From the NCBI RefSeq assembly GCF_014898055.3, contig NW_026555331.1:107381194-107445193 (forward strand): a stretch of DNA of 64,000 nt. Reading direction: 5' to 3'. Positions within the stretch are counted from its first letter, which is position 1. Every line of letters starts with the position of its first letter. The position numbers and the translations under genes are program-made. Origin of the DNA: Talpa occidentalis (taxonomy: Eukaryota; Chordata; Mammalia; Eulipotyphla; Talpidae). The notes beneath the pieces were generated by a model, which was not told the DNA's origin, searched no databases, and saw nothing but the letters and a program-made list of their open reading frames with translations. Below are positions 22,821 through 34,279 of this stretch, piece by piece.

Positions 22821-23748
22821 GCCAACTCAAGATGAAGAAATGCCACTTAGGGGGTCTGGGAAGGGAGTCAGGAGTGGGTGGCAGGTGATGGGAGGAAGAG
22901 TCAGCCCCAGGAGACATTTTCAAGGAAGGATTCCCAGGACTGAATAACTCCCCCGAGCTCAAACCCAAAAGAACAGGATTGTCACTGGACTTTGGTTATT
23001 TCACTTCTTGCTGTGTGGTTCAGTCAGATGTGTTCATACTCAGGCCAAGCGAGCACAGCTTCCTAGAGGACAAATTTCATGCCATTCTCGGCTTCAGGTA
23101 TAGGGTCGTGCTGGTGAAAATGCTTCCTTCTGGAGTTGATGGCTGGACAGGATGCTCGGTGTCTCCCCTTATAGGCTATCTCGGGTACCTTTCTAGGCAG
23201 ACATTCTGCTTCTACTGGCTTCTTCCATTGACTTTCTCACATCTGTGGTATTTGGAGATCTTGACATGTCTATTTTCTTGCATTAGTGTCTATTTCTTGC
23301 ATTAGTCTGGACTCTGGCCTTTTCCTTCTGCTAGGTCTGGAGCTATTTGAAGATAGTTACCAAAACTCCTCAAATTCTTTTCTTTAGTAGGTCTCCAGAC
23401 ATTCTTCATGAAGAATGATTCAGATTCACCATTACTCTGATCACCTTTAACTTCTAGAACTTTTCAATCTCTAACTGTTCTCATCACATTATAGATTTGG
23501 GTGCCCAGAAGTAACCCAGAACTATGACTAGGATCCTATTAGAGTCCTAGTTATTCCCTGTTTTATTCTGAGCACTACACTGTCATTAACACATTCCAGG
23601 AATACACGAGTATCTCTCAGAGCAACATTTTGTTTTGAATTATGGAGCATATTGCAAAATATACACCAAAGACTTTTCACATCAGTGGTGGTAGCACCAC
23701 ATCTCTCCCATCTTGTATTTGACTGGCTCATCATTTTGGATCTAAAAA
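22821..23748. other. Unassigned non-coding stretch
   Basis: No gene identified. An open frame of 108 codons at 22979-23305 has no family resemblance. Confidence 0.5.
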
Positions 23749-24040
23749 CTGGATTCTGGGCCTCCCCTGGTGGCATAGGTGGTTGAGTGCAGCGCTGTGA
23801 ACGTGTCCGCAGCCTCTGCAGTGCCGGTTCGATCCCGGCCAGCCAGTGAGGGGCCCACATGGTGTGGCTTACCTCTCCTATCATGCCCGCTGCTCCCCTC
23901 AGCAGTGTATTTCGTCAGTCTGCCTGTTCTGTTGCCCGCTCTGTCTTTGGTGAATCCTCTTACCCTCCCACGCATCTGGCCTGTACCCTGTTTCTTGTAT
24001 AAATAAATAAATCTTCAAAAAAAATTAAACCTGGATTCTG
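23749..24040 (+). mobile_element. SINE copy 10, plus strand, with TSD
   Basis: The body is 23759-24030, with CTGGATTCTG at 23749-23758 and 24031-24040. The B box GGTTCGATCCC is intact. The 3' end CATCTGGCCTGTACCCTGTTTCTTG departs from both standard variants. Confidence 0.92.
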
Positions 24041-24049
24041 TATTTGTTT

Positions 24050-24190
24050 CATCAATATGCACTTGTTAATTTTGCTAGCATTAGTTTCTTTTGCTGGATT
24101 GTGAATTTCTTGAGGTCAGTGCCTCTCAACTCTTTTTCTAGTGCTCTTCACAGTGTCTGGCATTTCATATGTGCTCAACAAATGTATGTG
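24050..24190 (+). mobile_element. L2 LINE 3' end, plus strand
   Basis: 'ctggattgtgaatttcttgaggtcagtgcc…agtgctcttcacagtgtctggcatttcatatgtgctcaacaaatg' is the L2 terminal phrase in order. It begins right after SINE copy 10. Confidence 0.7.
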
Positions 24191-24564
24191 GAATACAAAA
24201 TGAGCTTATCGAGAATCTTTGAATCTTTAGTATTTTTATTCAATAATTACTTGCAAAATTACAGGTTTCCCCTGGTATCTGAAAGTAGAACATTCCTATT
24301 TGGTATGATTTTGTAGATTATTTTTTTGGTCTGGAAATGCCATTACCATTCATTTTCATAGAAAAATTCCCAGACTCAAAAAGTAACTTACCAAATCACA
24401 CTAAGAGAAACATTCTACTTTTGGATAGTAGGGGAAAGCTATATTTGTAATATGGAAATATGGTACATATAAAATATTTTAAGTATTCTAAGTTTTCACC
24501 ATAAGTCAGTAATATTTTGATAAAGATGAAGCATATAGGACCTAACTAGACATTATCTTTCATG

Positions 24565-24592
24565 AAATAATAATATAATAATAATAATAATG
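24565..24592. repeat. (AAT)n short array
   Basis: AATAATAATATAATAATAATAATAATG, a slightly impure trinucleotide array. Confidence 0.85.
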
Positions 24593-24625
24593 ATAGCAAC
24601 TGACACGCCTTAACCTTGGTTTATC

Positions 24626-24680
24626 AATGTATCATATATTGATATGATACATATATTGATATGATATATGTGTATCATTT
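24626..24680. repeat. AT-rich tandem and inverted repeat
   Basis: ATATATTGATATGAT occurs at 24635-24649 and 24651-24665. ATGATACATAT near 24645 is the near-complement of ATATGTGTATCAT near 24665, so the strand can fold back on itself. Confidence 0.8.
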
Positions 24681-25679
24681 TATTTTCTAATACTTAGGTT
24701 AAGTTGTTGGCTCTTGATCATAGGATTTCAGGAAGTTTTGTTGAAGGCCATGTTAAATCAAGATGCATTATATTCATGGCATTCCTGATATTTGAATGTA
24801 ATAACCAAGCATTGCAAGTGTATAAAACTTGAATTTTAGTGATTTGTTGCTTCCTCAGACATATTACTTACTCTCTCAGTATTCCTGCTGCCTCCTTGGA
24901 GAAATAGGAATAAAATAGTGCTACATTATTTGGTTGTTGTGTGTATAGGACAAAGTATTTAGCATAACTGTAGGCATATAGTATATGTTTAAAAATATTA
25001 ACTACTCTTATTATTACTTTTATTTGACTAGCTATGAACCCACTCAATTGGATCAGCATGAAAGAAATTGTGCATTCATCCAGTTTAGTCGGTTTTGATT
25101 TTTTAAATTACGTTAGCCAGTTTGGTATTCTATAGCCAAAAATCATGGTTGGCTCAATTTTTATCATATCAACCTTTTTTGTTTACTTGTTTATTTTGTT
25201 TCTTTGCCTGGAAGAGACAAAGACCTGAGTGTGTTTCTTATGAACAGATGCATGTGTTTATTTAAGCTGGTGGCACAGGGCTGGGTAGAAAATGAGGTAG
25301 TATGGCCAACAGAGAACCTTGTAAATACAGGCCAGGCCAATGCAAAGAAAGTTTGTTGGCTGGATCATGTGTGTCTCAGTGATTTGTGAAAATGAAATGC
25401 AGGGAGTTTCTCCATCTATCAGCAAGGTAGTTTAAGCATATGGCAAATTGTCTAGCATCTGTAATATACTAGAATAAATTAATAAAATCTAAAATCCAGT
25501 ATCAGTTGAGGTATGGTCCCTTGCCTCTGTGTGGTAGGATCTTCTGAGTTTGGCTGCTTCACTTGTTTGCTTGTCTTGATGCCCTCATCTCTCCTAGGAG
25601 ATAATTCCAGATAATTGTTAAGATGCACTGATCCTGACCATACTACTGTTTTTGATTTTCCTAAACTGTCTTTATGTTC
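24681..25679. other. About 1 kb unassigned AT-rich stretch
   Basis: No gene or repeat is recognised. Confidence 0.55.
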
Positions 25680-25845
25680 TTGATATTATTTAATACTTAA
25701 AACCTTCTTATGAATTATACATTATTATCTTAAATTTCTAAAGAGGTGGAACCATTTGTCCAAGGTCACAACTAACAAGTGACAAAGCCAGTTCTGTTCA
25801 ACTCCAAGGGTTATGGTGTTCACCAGGATGCTATCCCAGCTTCTC
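25680..25845 (-). mobile_element. MIR SINE, minus strand
   Basis: 'gaggtggaaccatttgtccaaggtcacaactaacaagtgacaaagccagttctgttcaactcc' matches the complement of the MIR core (CAAGGTCACACAGCTAGTAAGTGGCAGAGCC). Confidence 0.7.
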
Positions 25846-26299
25846 CATTAATTGCTTCTGTCTTCTAGGAACTTTCTGTGGCCACCTCAGTTCATTCAGA
25901 GCTTTGAGTATTCATTATGGCAGTAGGAGCAATGTACATGTTATTAAAAAGAATGAAAGGACTGTATAACTTATTTTAATCTCTGGAAGAAGTAGAACCC
26001 AAAGAAAAGTTGGATATATATTATTTATAGATAGCCATTAGTTACCTCCTTTGACTTTTGAAGTGTTTGATGCTCAGTCACTCAATTCTGAATTCATTAG
26101 TTAACAATTTAATTAATTCAACAACTGTTAATGAAGCACTCATCATTTGCCTATCATTGTTCCAAGCGCAAATGAACAATGCCTTGAATGTTCAAAGACT
26201 GTCTATAGAGGCGGATCTTGGCAGAAACTAAATATTCATTTTTCAGAAAACTTAGATTCTAATCATCCCCGCAACTTAAGTTTGAACTTGATTGAAGCA

Positions 26300-26525
26300 T
26301 TCTCTAGCCTTCTTATATAATTTCTATACATGTACACTTACCCCTAAGTCCTGGCCAATCCTGCTCTCTCATTACCACCTAGTCACAACGTATAGTTCCT
26401 TCCAAGGCCCAGGGCCCACCTTCCCCTTGAAACCTTCCCTGACCTCAAGGCCACGAGTTGCTCTTTTTCCCTGATTTAGCATCTTCAACAACCTTTTAGC
26501 CCTTAAAACAATTCTCATAGTTTAA
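26300..26525 (+). mobile_element. L2 LINE fragment, plus strand
   Basis: 'ccttccaaggcccagggcccaccttccccttgaaaccttccctgacc' is the characteristic L2 phrase, followed by 'cctgatttagcatcttc'. Confidence 0.6.
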
Positions 26526-26700
26526 GGGTTCTTAATCTGGATGAGCCCAGGGAGTTTTATCAAAATTCACGCACCTGGCCTTCATCTCACTGTGTATTTG
26601 CTGATTTAATATTTCTGGTGCCAGCACTTGATTAGGTGTCATTTGAAATAGCAGCCTGGGTGATTGCAAAGTTTGAAGTAGGTTAAGAAACCACAGTCTT
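26526..26700 (+). mobile_element. Possible MER5-like hAT DNA transposon fragment
   Basis: 'ggtgattgcaaagtttgaagtaggttaagaaaccac' resembles the MER5-type end (GGTGATTCTGATG…GTTGAGAACCACTG). The fit is partial and there is no terminal duplication visible. Confidence 0.4.
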
Positions 26701-27614
26701 ATATTGTTCAGGCATTAATACTGACCTCCTGTATTTTATACACAATTTTGTAAGCCAAGTATTATTCCTTTCACTAGAACAAAGTGCCTAGAAACATTGT
26801 AATTATAATTATAATTTGCTGAACAAATACTGAATAGTTTATCACTGAATGAAGCATCAATTAATGGGATTGATCCTGCTTCCCCTTTCCTCACAATTCA
26901 GGTGTGAGTTAGGCCGTCAGATACCTAAGTCTGACACCTTAGAGGCAAACTCCCTGGCCTAGGCCTGTGTGGTAGACATGAGGATGGTTCATCTACATTC
27001 TGGTTTCTTTTTTCTGGAAATGGAGAAAAAGCACATTCCCACACCCTGGGGGTTATTTGTGTGGCCATGTGATTCACTTTGTTCTAAGACCCCTGAGTGG
27101 AAGTGATGGTGTCTTTCCCAGGCTGGAGAGTTGAATTGCTGGTGCAGTGCCCTTAGGGTTCCCTGCACCTGTGTAGGCAGCCAGCAGTGATGCAGAAATG
27201 GAGGCTCCAGCACATGGGGGCCCTGAGTGAGGAGATGGGAAACAGACCCTCCAGCTGATCCAGTTGGGATATGGAGGCTGAGCAAAGAATGAAGCCTGAA
27301 CAGGGAAGATCAGATTGCTCTTGACTACAAGAACTGGCACGTTGACAATAGAACATTGTAATTACCTTTGTCTTGGTAATCAAAGCAAGGGTAGTGGCCT
27401 AAGCAAGCAAGAGCAGTGATTGTGCTTTGGACTGCAAAGGAGCATGAAAAAGTTGGCTAGGACCCTGCTGGTAAATCAGGAAAGTGGACTTGGAGTAGTA
27501 GGATTTCAGTGATTTCCAGAGATGGGACTCAGGTGCAAAGATACTGAAATAACTTCCAAAACCAAGATTGTCTTCTTTCTCCCCCATATACCAGCAAGAG
27601 TTATAGCCAGGGGG
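26701..27614. other. Unassigned, possibly containing a decayed LTR
   Basis: The part at about 26960-27400 resembles an ancient mammalian repeat ('catgtgattcactttgttctaagac…') but I cannot assign it. Minus-strand open frames at 26989-27383 overlap in three frames and look like chance products. Confidence 0.4.
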
Positions 27615-27650
27615 AAAAAAAAAGAAAAGAAAAGAAAAAGAAAAAAAAAA
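27615..27650. repeat. (GAAAA)n low-complexity tract
   Basis: A run of A with GAAAA units. Confidence 0.95.
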
Positions 27651-28929
27651 CACTTCTAAATTTTGTGATTTGGAGGTATGTTGTATGCAACTGTGCACAA
27701 AAAATGGAGTGGGGTATAAATTCAGGGGTGCTGGGGTCTAGTTTGGAGCTACTTAGGATTCTAACAAGGAAGACAGAATAATGGCCACAATCCGAAGTGA
27801 GTAAATTTGTATAGAGCTGACTTCCTTGCAGCAGCTAGGACTTCATTTGAGGATGTAGCCTATGGGGACCCCAGAGTGACAGAGAGAACTGGGGGTGGGA
27901 ACGTAAATATCACTTACTGCATCTTTTCTGAGCTCCTCCTGATGCTCCCCATTAGCCAACGGCACAGGCATTTCCACGTAGTCTAGGGATGTGCTGGGAA
28001 GTCAGTGCTCTATCTGGGAACTTCAGGAAATTTGAGTACTTCTAAGTTAGGTTCTACCTGAAGTAAAGAATCCTAGGCCTCAGTTTCTTCAGGGTTTAGG
28101 GAACACACAGAGCCCCTCTGAGCACTCTACAGACAAGATTCTACTTGCAATCGGGAAAGATTTTTGAAGTTCAAGAAGAAAGTGAACTTCCCAGGTGTGT
28201 GTGTGTGTTTCCAGATGGGAGGATGGGTAAAACAGATAAGGTGATAAAATTTCCATTGTTAGATGCCTCTTGTTTTTCTGTGTGATACTCTTGAAGGAGC
28301 TATACTAAGCCATGAATACTGAAAACACTTGAGTGTTTTTCCAAGTGTGAAAACGTTACCCTTTCAAAAATCCTAGGCCCGCCCTGGGCCACACATGTCG
28401 AATCCGGAGCTCAGCTGTTAGGCAGCTCTTCACCTGCTCCAACAGCAAAAGCAAAAGTGGTACGACACAGACATTGTTTAAAATGGCTGCGATAAAAATA
28501 CCACCTCGGTTTCACAGATTTCTGGAACTGTGAGGGGGCATCCTCATTTATGGGCTCTGCTGAAGGTAAGTCTGGGAGAAATGCACAAGCCAGTTAAAAG
28601 TGGTTCTCTAATTGGATTATGCAACGACAGATTTTGATTCTCTGTGCTTTAAATTGGAAAGAACCAGCAACTTCTCTGAGCCCAAAGGTATGCCTCAGCA
28701 AGAGTTCAAAGCATAGGGAAGGGGACTTGGCAGCCCAGTTGAGCTGTGACTTTGGTTGAGGCTTCATCTCTAAGGTGCAGTAGTAGGACCATAGTAGAAA
28801 CAGAAGTCTGTTTATTGGGAAGGCTTTCCTAAGTGTCAAGGAAAAAAGAAATGACATGCTTGTTGAAGGGAAGGATGAAAAGATTCCAGAGGAATTTCTG
28901 CCTTTGGGGGTCTGTTTCTAGTGTTAAAA
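27651..28929. other. About 1.3 kb unassigned
   Basis: No recognised gene or repeat. A TG run of about 8 units is at 28194-28209. A possible 48-base exon-like unit at 28518-28565 is discussed in the findings. Confidence 0.5.
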
Positions 28930-29285
28930 AACAAACAAACAGGCTCAAAATGGAGTCATATCAGGACCAAGCAATACTTAATACCTAACCTAACTGCAAC
29001 TCCAGCCTTTCCCAAAAGTGCAATTTTAAACCATCAATCTGGAACTATCTGATTGCCAGACAGGTGATCTGCATAAGGTCTGATGCTCTCCTGCTAAGGG
29101 AAGGTGGCTTTGCCTGAACTAATCTTTCTTTTCTTTTGTTAACAACCTTTTCCCACCCCATTACTGGCGATAAAAACCTTCTATTTTGTGTAACTCTCTG
29201 CAGAACCTTTCTACTTTATGCCAGATTCACGAGTTGGATCTCTAAATTTATTAGGATGAATTTTCCCTTTTAATCCTAGTAAAGG
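28930..29285 (+). mobile_element. Candidate retroviral LTR, plus strand
   Basis: The plus-strand order 'ggctcaaaatggagtca', a GCGATAAAAACCTTC TATA-like box near 29168, and a downstream T-rich region fits an ERV LTR promoter layout. It has no obvious partner LTR in the same orientation. The family is not named. Confidence 0.5.
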
Positions 29286-29754
29286 GAGCTGATGAAAAAA
29301 AATCTTGGTTTAGAAGTGAATGAGCTTTGCTCTCTAGAGCTGAGAACTGCTCTTTTGTAGTCAGTTTCCAAAGAAGCTAATTCATGAACTTGATCTTCTT
29401 TTTCAGAATGCATCCATTTTGTTTCCCCAAGTAAATATTTTGTGAGGGACTCATGTTATCTGCAAACTTAGCTGCCTACCAGTCTATCAGCCTGTCCTTT
29501 GCTGGACACAAGGTGGACATGACCAGGTTGCATTCCAGTCACATAAGCCTAAAGGAATTGTCAAGGGCTCACAGACCTTCTGAAGAGGGAGATCGTGGCT
29601 GTTAACCCAATGGAATATGTGACTTTAAATCAAACTCTGTTGTCTCCACTCTTAATTCCTCCTCCTACTCACATTCCAACTAGTCTTTGAGCAAGAGTCA
29701 GAACTGACCATGTTTCTGAAGTTCCTTCCTCCAGGAATGCTAGGAGTTGGGGTT
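29286..29754. other. Spacer between the two LTR-like segments
   Basis: No coding frame or repeat is recognised here. Confidence 0.45.
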
Positions 29755-30165
29755 AGTACAAAACAAAATTAATTTAAATTTGAAGATCAGGTTGGTTTAT
29801 TAAGCAATTTGTGAATTGGGCAGCACTCCATTTATCAATAGAAAGGTGATCCAAAGAACTGTACAAAGAGGAGAAGGCTTTTATAGACAGGAGGGGATGA
29901 GAAAGAGAGTAATTTCAAATAAGGTCACCCCCCTGTGAGAATGGGCGGGTGTCTCAAGAAGTTATCTTTAATAGTTCAAATTGCTTTCCTGGGAGAGGTT
30001 GAAACTGCGAATAAATTAGATATTAAGTCTTGATTTGATTATATGGCCTTAGCACAAATGACTCCATTTTGAGCTTGTTGTCTCTAACTTTAAGGTTGAG
30101 GCTAGAGAAAGATCTGAGTAGGTTGGCCAATGTGGTGGCCCCCATGGGAATAATAACCTCTACTA
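29755..30165 (-). mobile_element. Candidate retroviral LTR, minus strand
   Basis: On the minus strand the order is: the GCTCAAAATGGAGTCA phrase (complement at 30066-30081), a CTATAAAAGCC TATA box (complement near 29877-29887), then AATAAACC (complement near 29797-29804). This is the classical U3-R-U5 order. It shares its GCTCAAAATGGAGTCA phrase with the plus-strand segment at 28941. Confidence 0.55.
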
Positions 30166-30990
30166 TTTATTCCTCAAAACTAAAACAGTTGGCAAATCAC
30201 CCAGAAGAGAAAAGATTGTAAAAACAGAAGAAAAAAGAAAAATACTCAACATGTGTTGATTATGAATTTTAATTACTGAGTTATCTGTTCAGTCAAACAG
30301 GCTGGGAAAGAAATGTGGGCAGGAAGAGCTCTATGAATGTTACAGATGATACAATTCTGTTTTTAGGAAATGCACAATTAGATTGTGTCTATACAACCCA
30401 AAGTAAAAGCAGATGTATCCGTCATCAGGCTATTTTGATTAATGGGGGAATTTGGAGCTTAAATTATCTGGTTCCACCAGCTATGTTGATCAAATGAACT
30501 GGATCATTGCCAGATCTCCATCCCTCAGTGGGGTGTAGACACAACTTTTTGGGTGAGGCAGTTTTAGAAAAAGGATTCATTATGCAAAAAAATAGCATCT
30601 AAGCAGGAGAGGAAGAAACACCACAAAGTAATTGCAATGACATCCTTACACTTGGCTAACCCATGAGATATGATGTTCTTAGTTTACTTCCAAAAAATAC
30701 CATCAGCTCAGTAGGCTCTGTAATCTCTTGTATGCAACCATATTCTTCATTCTCTTCCAGGGAGTTGGTTATCCTACTGGGGAAGAGGTCCTTATACTTT
30801 TGGTTGGTCTAGGATAAGGGAATTGAGTGACTGGACAGAAGTAGAAGAGGTGCTAGGAACTCTTCATCATTTAGGGCAGATCCCTTTTATATTAACTCAT
30901 ACTAGAGAGGAGACTAGTGCTGTGAAAATGGCCCACTTGTGCCATCTTATTGACTGCACCGAAGTTCTCACTTGAGCTGACAGATTATAT
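30166..30990. other. Unassigned stretch beside the LTR-like segment, some open frame
   Basis: A 60-codon plus-strand frame (30315-30497, no ATG-independent support) and neighbouring fragments are broken by stops. I cannot assign them to any viral or cellular family. They could be internal sequence of an old endogenous retrovirus, or chance. Confidence 0.3.
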
Positions 30991-31114
30991 CATCTGACTT
31001 CCAGATTGTATTCATCTGACTTTGGTTTCATTTTTCCTTCTCTGGAAGATATTTGCTTATTTAGACATAGATCAGTCATTCAGAGATTATGAAATCAATG
31101 TATTGTTTTGCACA

Positions 31115-31417
31115 CCTGGGCTGCTTTTCTTTGTTTCTTTCTTTCTTTAAAGATTTATTTTATTTATACAAGAACTGGGGTACAGGCTAGATGCGCAGGA
31201 GGGTGAGAGGATTCACCAGAGACAGAGCGGGCAACAGAACAGGCAGACTGATGAAATACACTGCTGAGGGGAGCAGCAGGCGAGACAGGAGAGGTCTGCT
31301 TGCCATGTGGGTTGCTCCGAGGCCAGCGGGGATGGAACCGGCACTGCAGAGGCTGTGGACAGCTTCACAGCGCTGCGCTCAACCATCTGCACCACCGGGG
31401 AGGCCCCCTGGGCTACT
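31115..31417 (-). mobile_element. SINE copy 11, minus strand, with TSD
   Basis: The body is about 31126-31406, with CCTGGGCTGCT (31115-31125) and CCTGGGCTACT (31407-31417). Subfamily B (AACTGGGGTACAGGCTAG; GACAGAGCGGGCAACAG). The tail side has a CTTT-rich expansion. Confidence 0.92.
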
Positions 31418-31639
31418 CTTAAAGTACATACCTTAAGCAATACCATTCTCTGACCAAGGAGGATGCATTCAGACACATTGAAAAAATTTCTTAAAAAAAT
31501 CCCTGTTGGAATATGGGTCCTTTAAAATTAACTCATGTGATCTCAGGTATCTTTTATATGAAGTAAGACAGGCAAATTAACCACAAAAAGGAATAATCAC
31601 ACTGTAAGTCATTAATGATAATGAGTGATTAAGAAGTGG

Positions 31640-32062
31640 CTTCAGCAACGCAAATATCCATCAATTGATGACTGGATGAACATACGGCTGTGTATACATA
31701 CAAAGGGCTATTACTCAGCCATAAAAGGGAATGTAGTAGTGAAACTTGTTACAACATAGATGAACCTAAAAACATGCTGAGAAAAAAAAAGCTGGATACA
31801 AAGTTTATACATTATATGACTTATTTATATGAAATATCCAGAATAAGTAAATCTATAAAGACAGAAATCATACTGGTGTCTCAAGGGATTGAGGTGGTGG
31901 TGATGGTGGTGTATGTCTGCTTAATGGGTATGGTTTTTTTTGGTGCTGAAATGTTATGAAACTGAGTAGAGGTGGTAGTCACACAATATTGTGAATATAC
32001 TAAGTGGCACTGAATTGTATATTTTTAAATGACTATTTTTGTTATGTAAATTTCACCTATAA
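31640..32062 (+). mobile_element. LINE-1 3' end fragment, plus strand
   Basis: Ordered phrases 'caaatatccatcaattgatgactggatgaaca', 'gggctattactcagccataaaaggga', 'acatagatgaacctaaaaacatgctgag' and 'tttttaaatgactatttttgttatgtaaatttcacc' follow the end of ORF2 and 3' UTR of mid-age L1M elements. Stops break the frame. SINE copy 12 sits directly after it. Confidence 0.85.
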
Positions 32063-32358
32063 AGTAACTAAACAGCGGGCCTCCCCAGTGGCACAATGGG
32101 TTGAGCGCAGCGCTGTGAAGCTGCCCTCAGCCTCTGCAGCTCGGGTTCAATTCCCAGCTGGCCAGGTTGAAACCCACATGGCATGGCAGACCTCTCCTAC
32201 CTCGCCCACTGCTCTCCTCAGCAGTGTCTTCAGTCTGTCTGCCTGTTCTGCTCCCTGCTCTGTCTCTGGTGAATTCTCTCAACCTCCCGCACCTCTGACT
32301 GTACCCCAGTTCTTGTATAAATAAATATATCTTTAAAAAAAAATAGTAACTAAAAAGC
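32063..32358 (+). mobile_element. SINE copy 12, plus strand, 14-bp TSD
   Basis: The body is 32077-32344, flanked by AGTAACTAAACAGC (32063-32076) and AGTAACTAAAAAGC (32345-32358). The 3' part CTCTGACTGTACCCCAGTTCTTG combines features of both subfamilies. It landed at the 3' end of an older LINE-1. Confidence 0.93.
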
Positions 32359-32388
32359 AAACACATCGAATTCATGCTACTCACACAC

Positions 32389-33457
32389 TCATTCCTTATT
32401 CTTTTTTTTAAATGAATTTTATTTTTATATTCCCCATACAATTGCAATACCCGTATTTTGACCCCAATCCCTCCCCTCCCCGCACCCCACCCCCCATATA
32501 GTGTCTCTGGTTCATAGTTGTTTGTTGATTTTGATTCTCATAGTTATTCATTTTCCTGGCCCCTTATTAAAGTTTTCTAGATTCCTGCTATGAGTGAGAC
32601 CATCTGGTATTTTTCTTTTTCTTTCTGGCTTATTTCGCTGGGCATGATCCCTTCCAGCGCCATCCATGTTGCTGCAAATTGCATGTGTTTATCTTTTTTG
32701 AATGCTGAGTAATATTCCATGGTACATATGTACCACATCTTCTTGATCCAGTCATCTATTTTTGGGCATCTGGGTTGTTTCCAAAGCTTAGCTATTGTAA
32801 ATAGTGCTGCTATAAACATAGGGGTGCAGGTGCTCTTTGGAATTGATGTTTCTGTGTCCTTTGGGTAAATACCTAGGAGTGGAATTGCTGGATCATATGG
32901 TAGCTCTGTGTTTAATAGGTCCAGAAATCTCCACACAGCTCTCCATAGTGGTTGGACCAGTTTGCACTCCCACCAGCAGTGCAGGAGAGTTCCTTTTTCT
33001 CCACATCCTCGCCAACATTTGTTGTTGCTAGTTTTTTAAATATGTGCCATTCTCACTGGTGTAAGATGGTATGTCATGGTAGTTTTGATTTGCATTTCCC
33101 TGATTACAAGTGATGTTGAACATTTTTTCATATGCCTGTTGGCCATTTGCATTTCCTCTTCAGAGAAGTTTCTTTTTAGCTCTTCTGCCCATTTTTTGAC
33201 TGGATTATTTTCTTTGTTTTTGTTGAGTCTCATCAGCTCTTTGCAGATTTTTGTGATCAGTCCTTTATCATTAGTTTGGGTGCAAAAATGTTCTCCCAGT
33301 TGGTGGGGTTTCTCTTTGTTTTTGTTATTGTCTCTTTTGCTGTGCAGAAGCTCTTTAATTTGATGTAGTCCCAGCTGTTTATCTTTGCCTTCACTATCAC
33401 TGCTTTGGGTGATGTGTCTGTAAGATGTCTTTGTTGTGCATATCATTCCTTATTCTT
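32389..33457 (-). mobile_element. 5'-truncated young LINE-1, minus strand, perfect 15-bp TSD
   Basis: The element is 32404-33442, about 1.04 kb, with TCATTCCTTATTCTT at both ends (32389-32403 and 33443-33457). On the minus strand it encodes the C-terminal part of ORF2p: 33036-33446 and 32577-32936 carry family phrases such as [31 protein letters not shown] and ATWMALEGIMPSEISQ, which lie past the reverse transcriptase in the C-terminal region. The two frames do not form one continuous reading frame here. A 3' UTR of about 170 bases with a C-rich stretch and a short A tail follows. Low divergence from the family pattern and intact duplication make it one of the youngest elements in the window. 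It lacks the 5' UTR, ORF1, endonuclease and reverse transcriptase domains, so it cannot move by itself. Confidence 0.95.
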
Positions 33458-33534
33458 GATGAAGAAATGCAGAGAGTTTTGGAATCATTTTGGAGATGTT
33501 TCTGATAGCCAAATAAGGTCAGTACTTCAAAGGA

Positions 33535-33590
33535 CCTTAGAAACTATCTCCTCCCATCCTCTCATATTGCAGATGACAAGTTATTAATAG
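33535..33590 (+). mobile_element. Possible MIR3/L3-like fragment
   Basis: 'aaaggaccttagaaactatctcctcccatcctctcatattgcagatgac' resembles the phrase GACCTTAGAGATCATCTAG…TTTTACAGATGAGG. Short and diverged. Confidence 0.4.
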
Positions 33591-33839
33591 TTCCACGGAA
33601 AGTTATGGAGAGGGCCAGGTATATATCCAAATTGCTTGATTCTTAACTAGATGCCTAATCCAGGGCATCACATTGCATCTGGGATGTAGGTGACACAGCA
33701 TTCTGAGAGAGCCAACTAAACTGGCTGAAGTTGATTGGTTGAAACCCACCCAAGAAAGTTTCAAGACATTCTTTTCTGCTAATACTTTGGGCCAGTATGG
33801 CAATAGTAACAGTGATAAAAACAGCAATAACAATAAGGA

Positions 33840-34080
33840 ACTGATAATAAATCTTTATTGTGCTTTTTTATTAGGTGCTAGATACTAGGTGAAAGAAATA
33901 CTTACTATGCAATACCGCATTTAATTTTCAAAATTCCTGTGAGGTAAATGACTAAACTGAGGTCCAGAAAGGGCAGTAAATTTCATCTGGAAAAAAGAAA
34001 CAGAAAAGCATTTGTAGATTTGGGACTGGAACTATCTATTTCCAGGACTTACAGAGCTCTGAACCAATCTACCACACCAG
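33840..34080 (-). mobile_element. MIR SINE, minus strand
   Basis: 'attaggtgctagatactaggtg', 'tacttactatgcaataccgcatttaattttcaaaattcctgtgaggtaaatg', 'aaactgaggtccagaaag' match the complement of MIR in order. Confidence 0.65.
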
Positions 34081-34279
34081 TGGTTTCTAGAACTTTGGAT
34101 TTCACAAACTAATAAAATTTCCAGAAAACCACCATAAAGTAGTGATATTTTACTTTGCCAAGTATAAATGTTGAGTAACAAACAGTTAAAAAAACAAACC
34201 TAGTGTTTCCTACTAACATTATGTACTCAAAATATATTTTTCATACCAAAAAGTAGAAGGAGCTAATCTCAGAATAGAG

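Noticed and set aside
32577..33446. Functional LINE-1 ORF2
   Set aside because: Only the C-terminal end remains, in two separate frames; the reverse transcriptase and endonuclease domains are missing.
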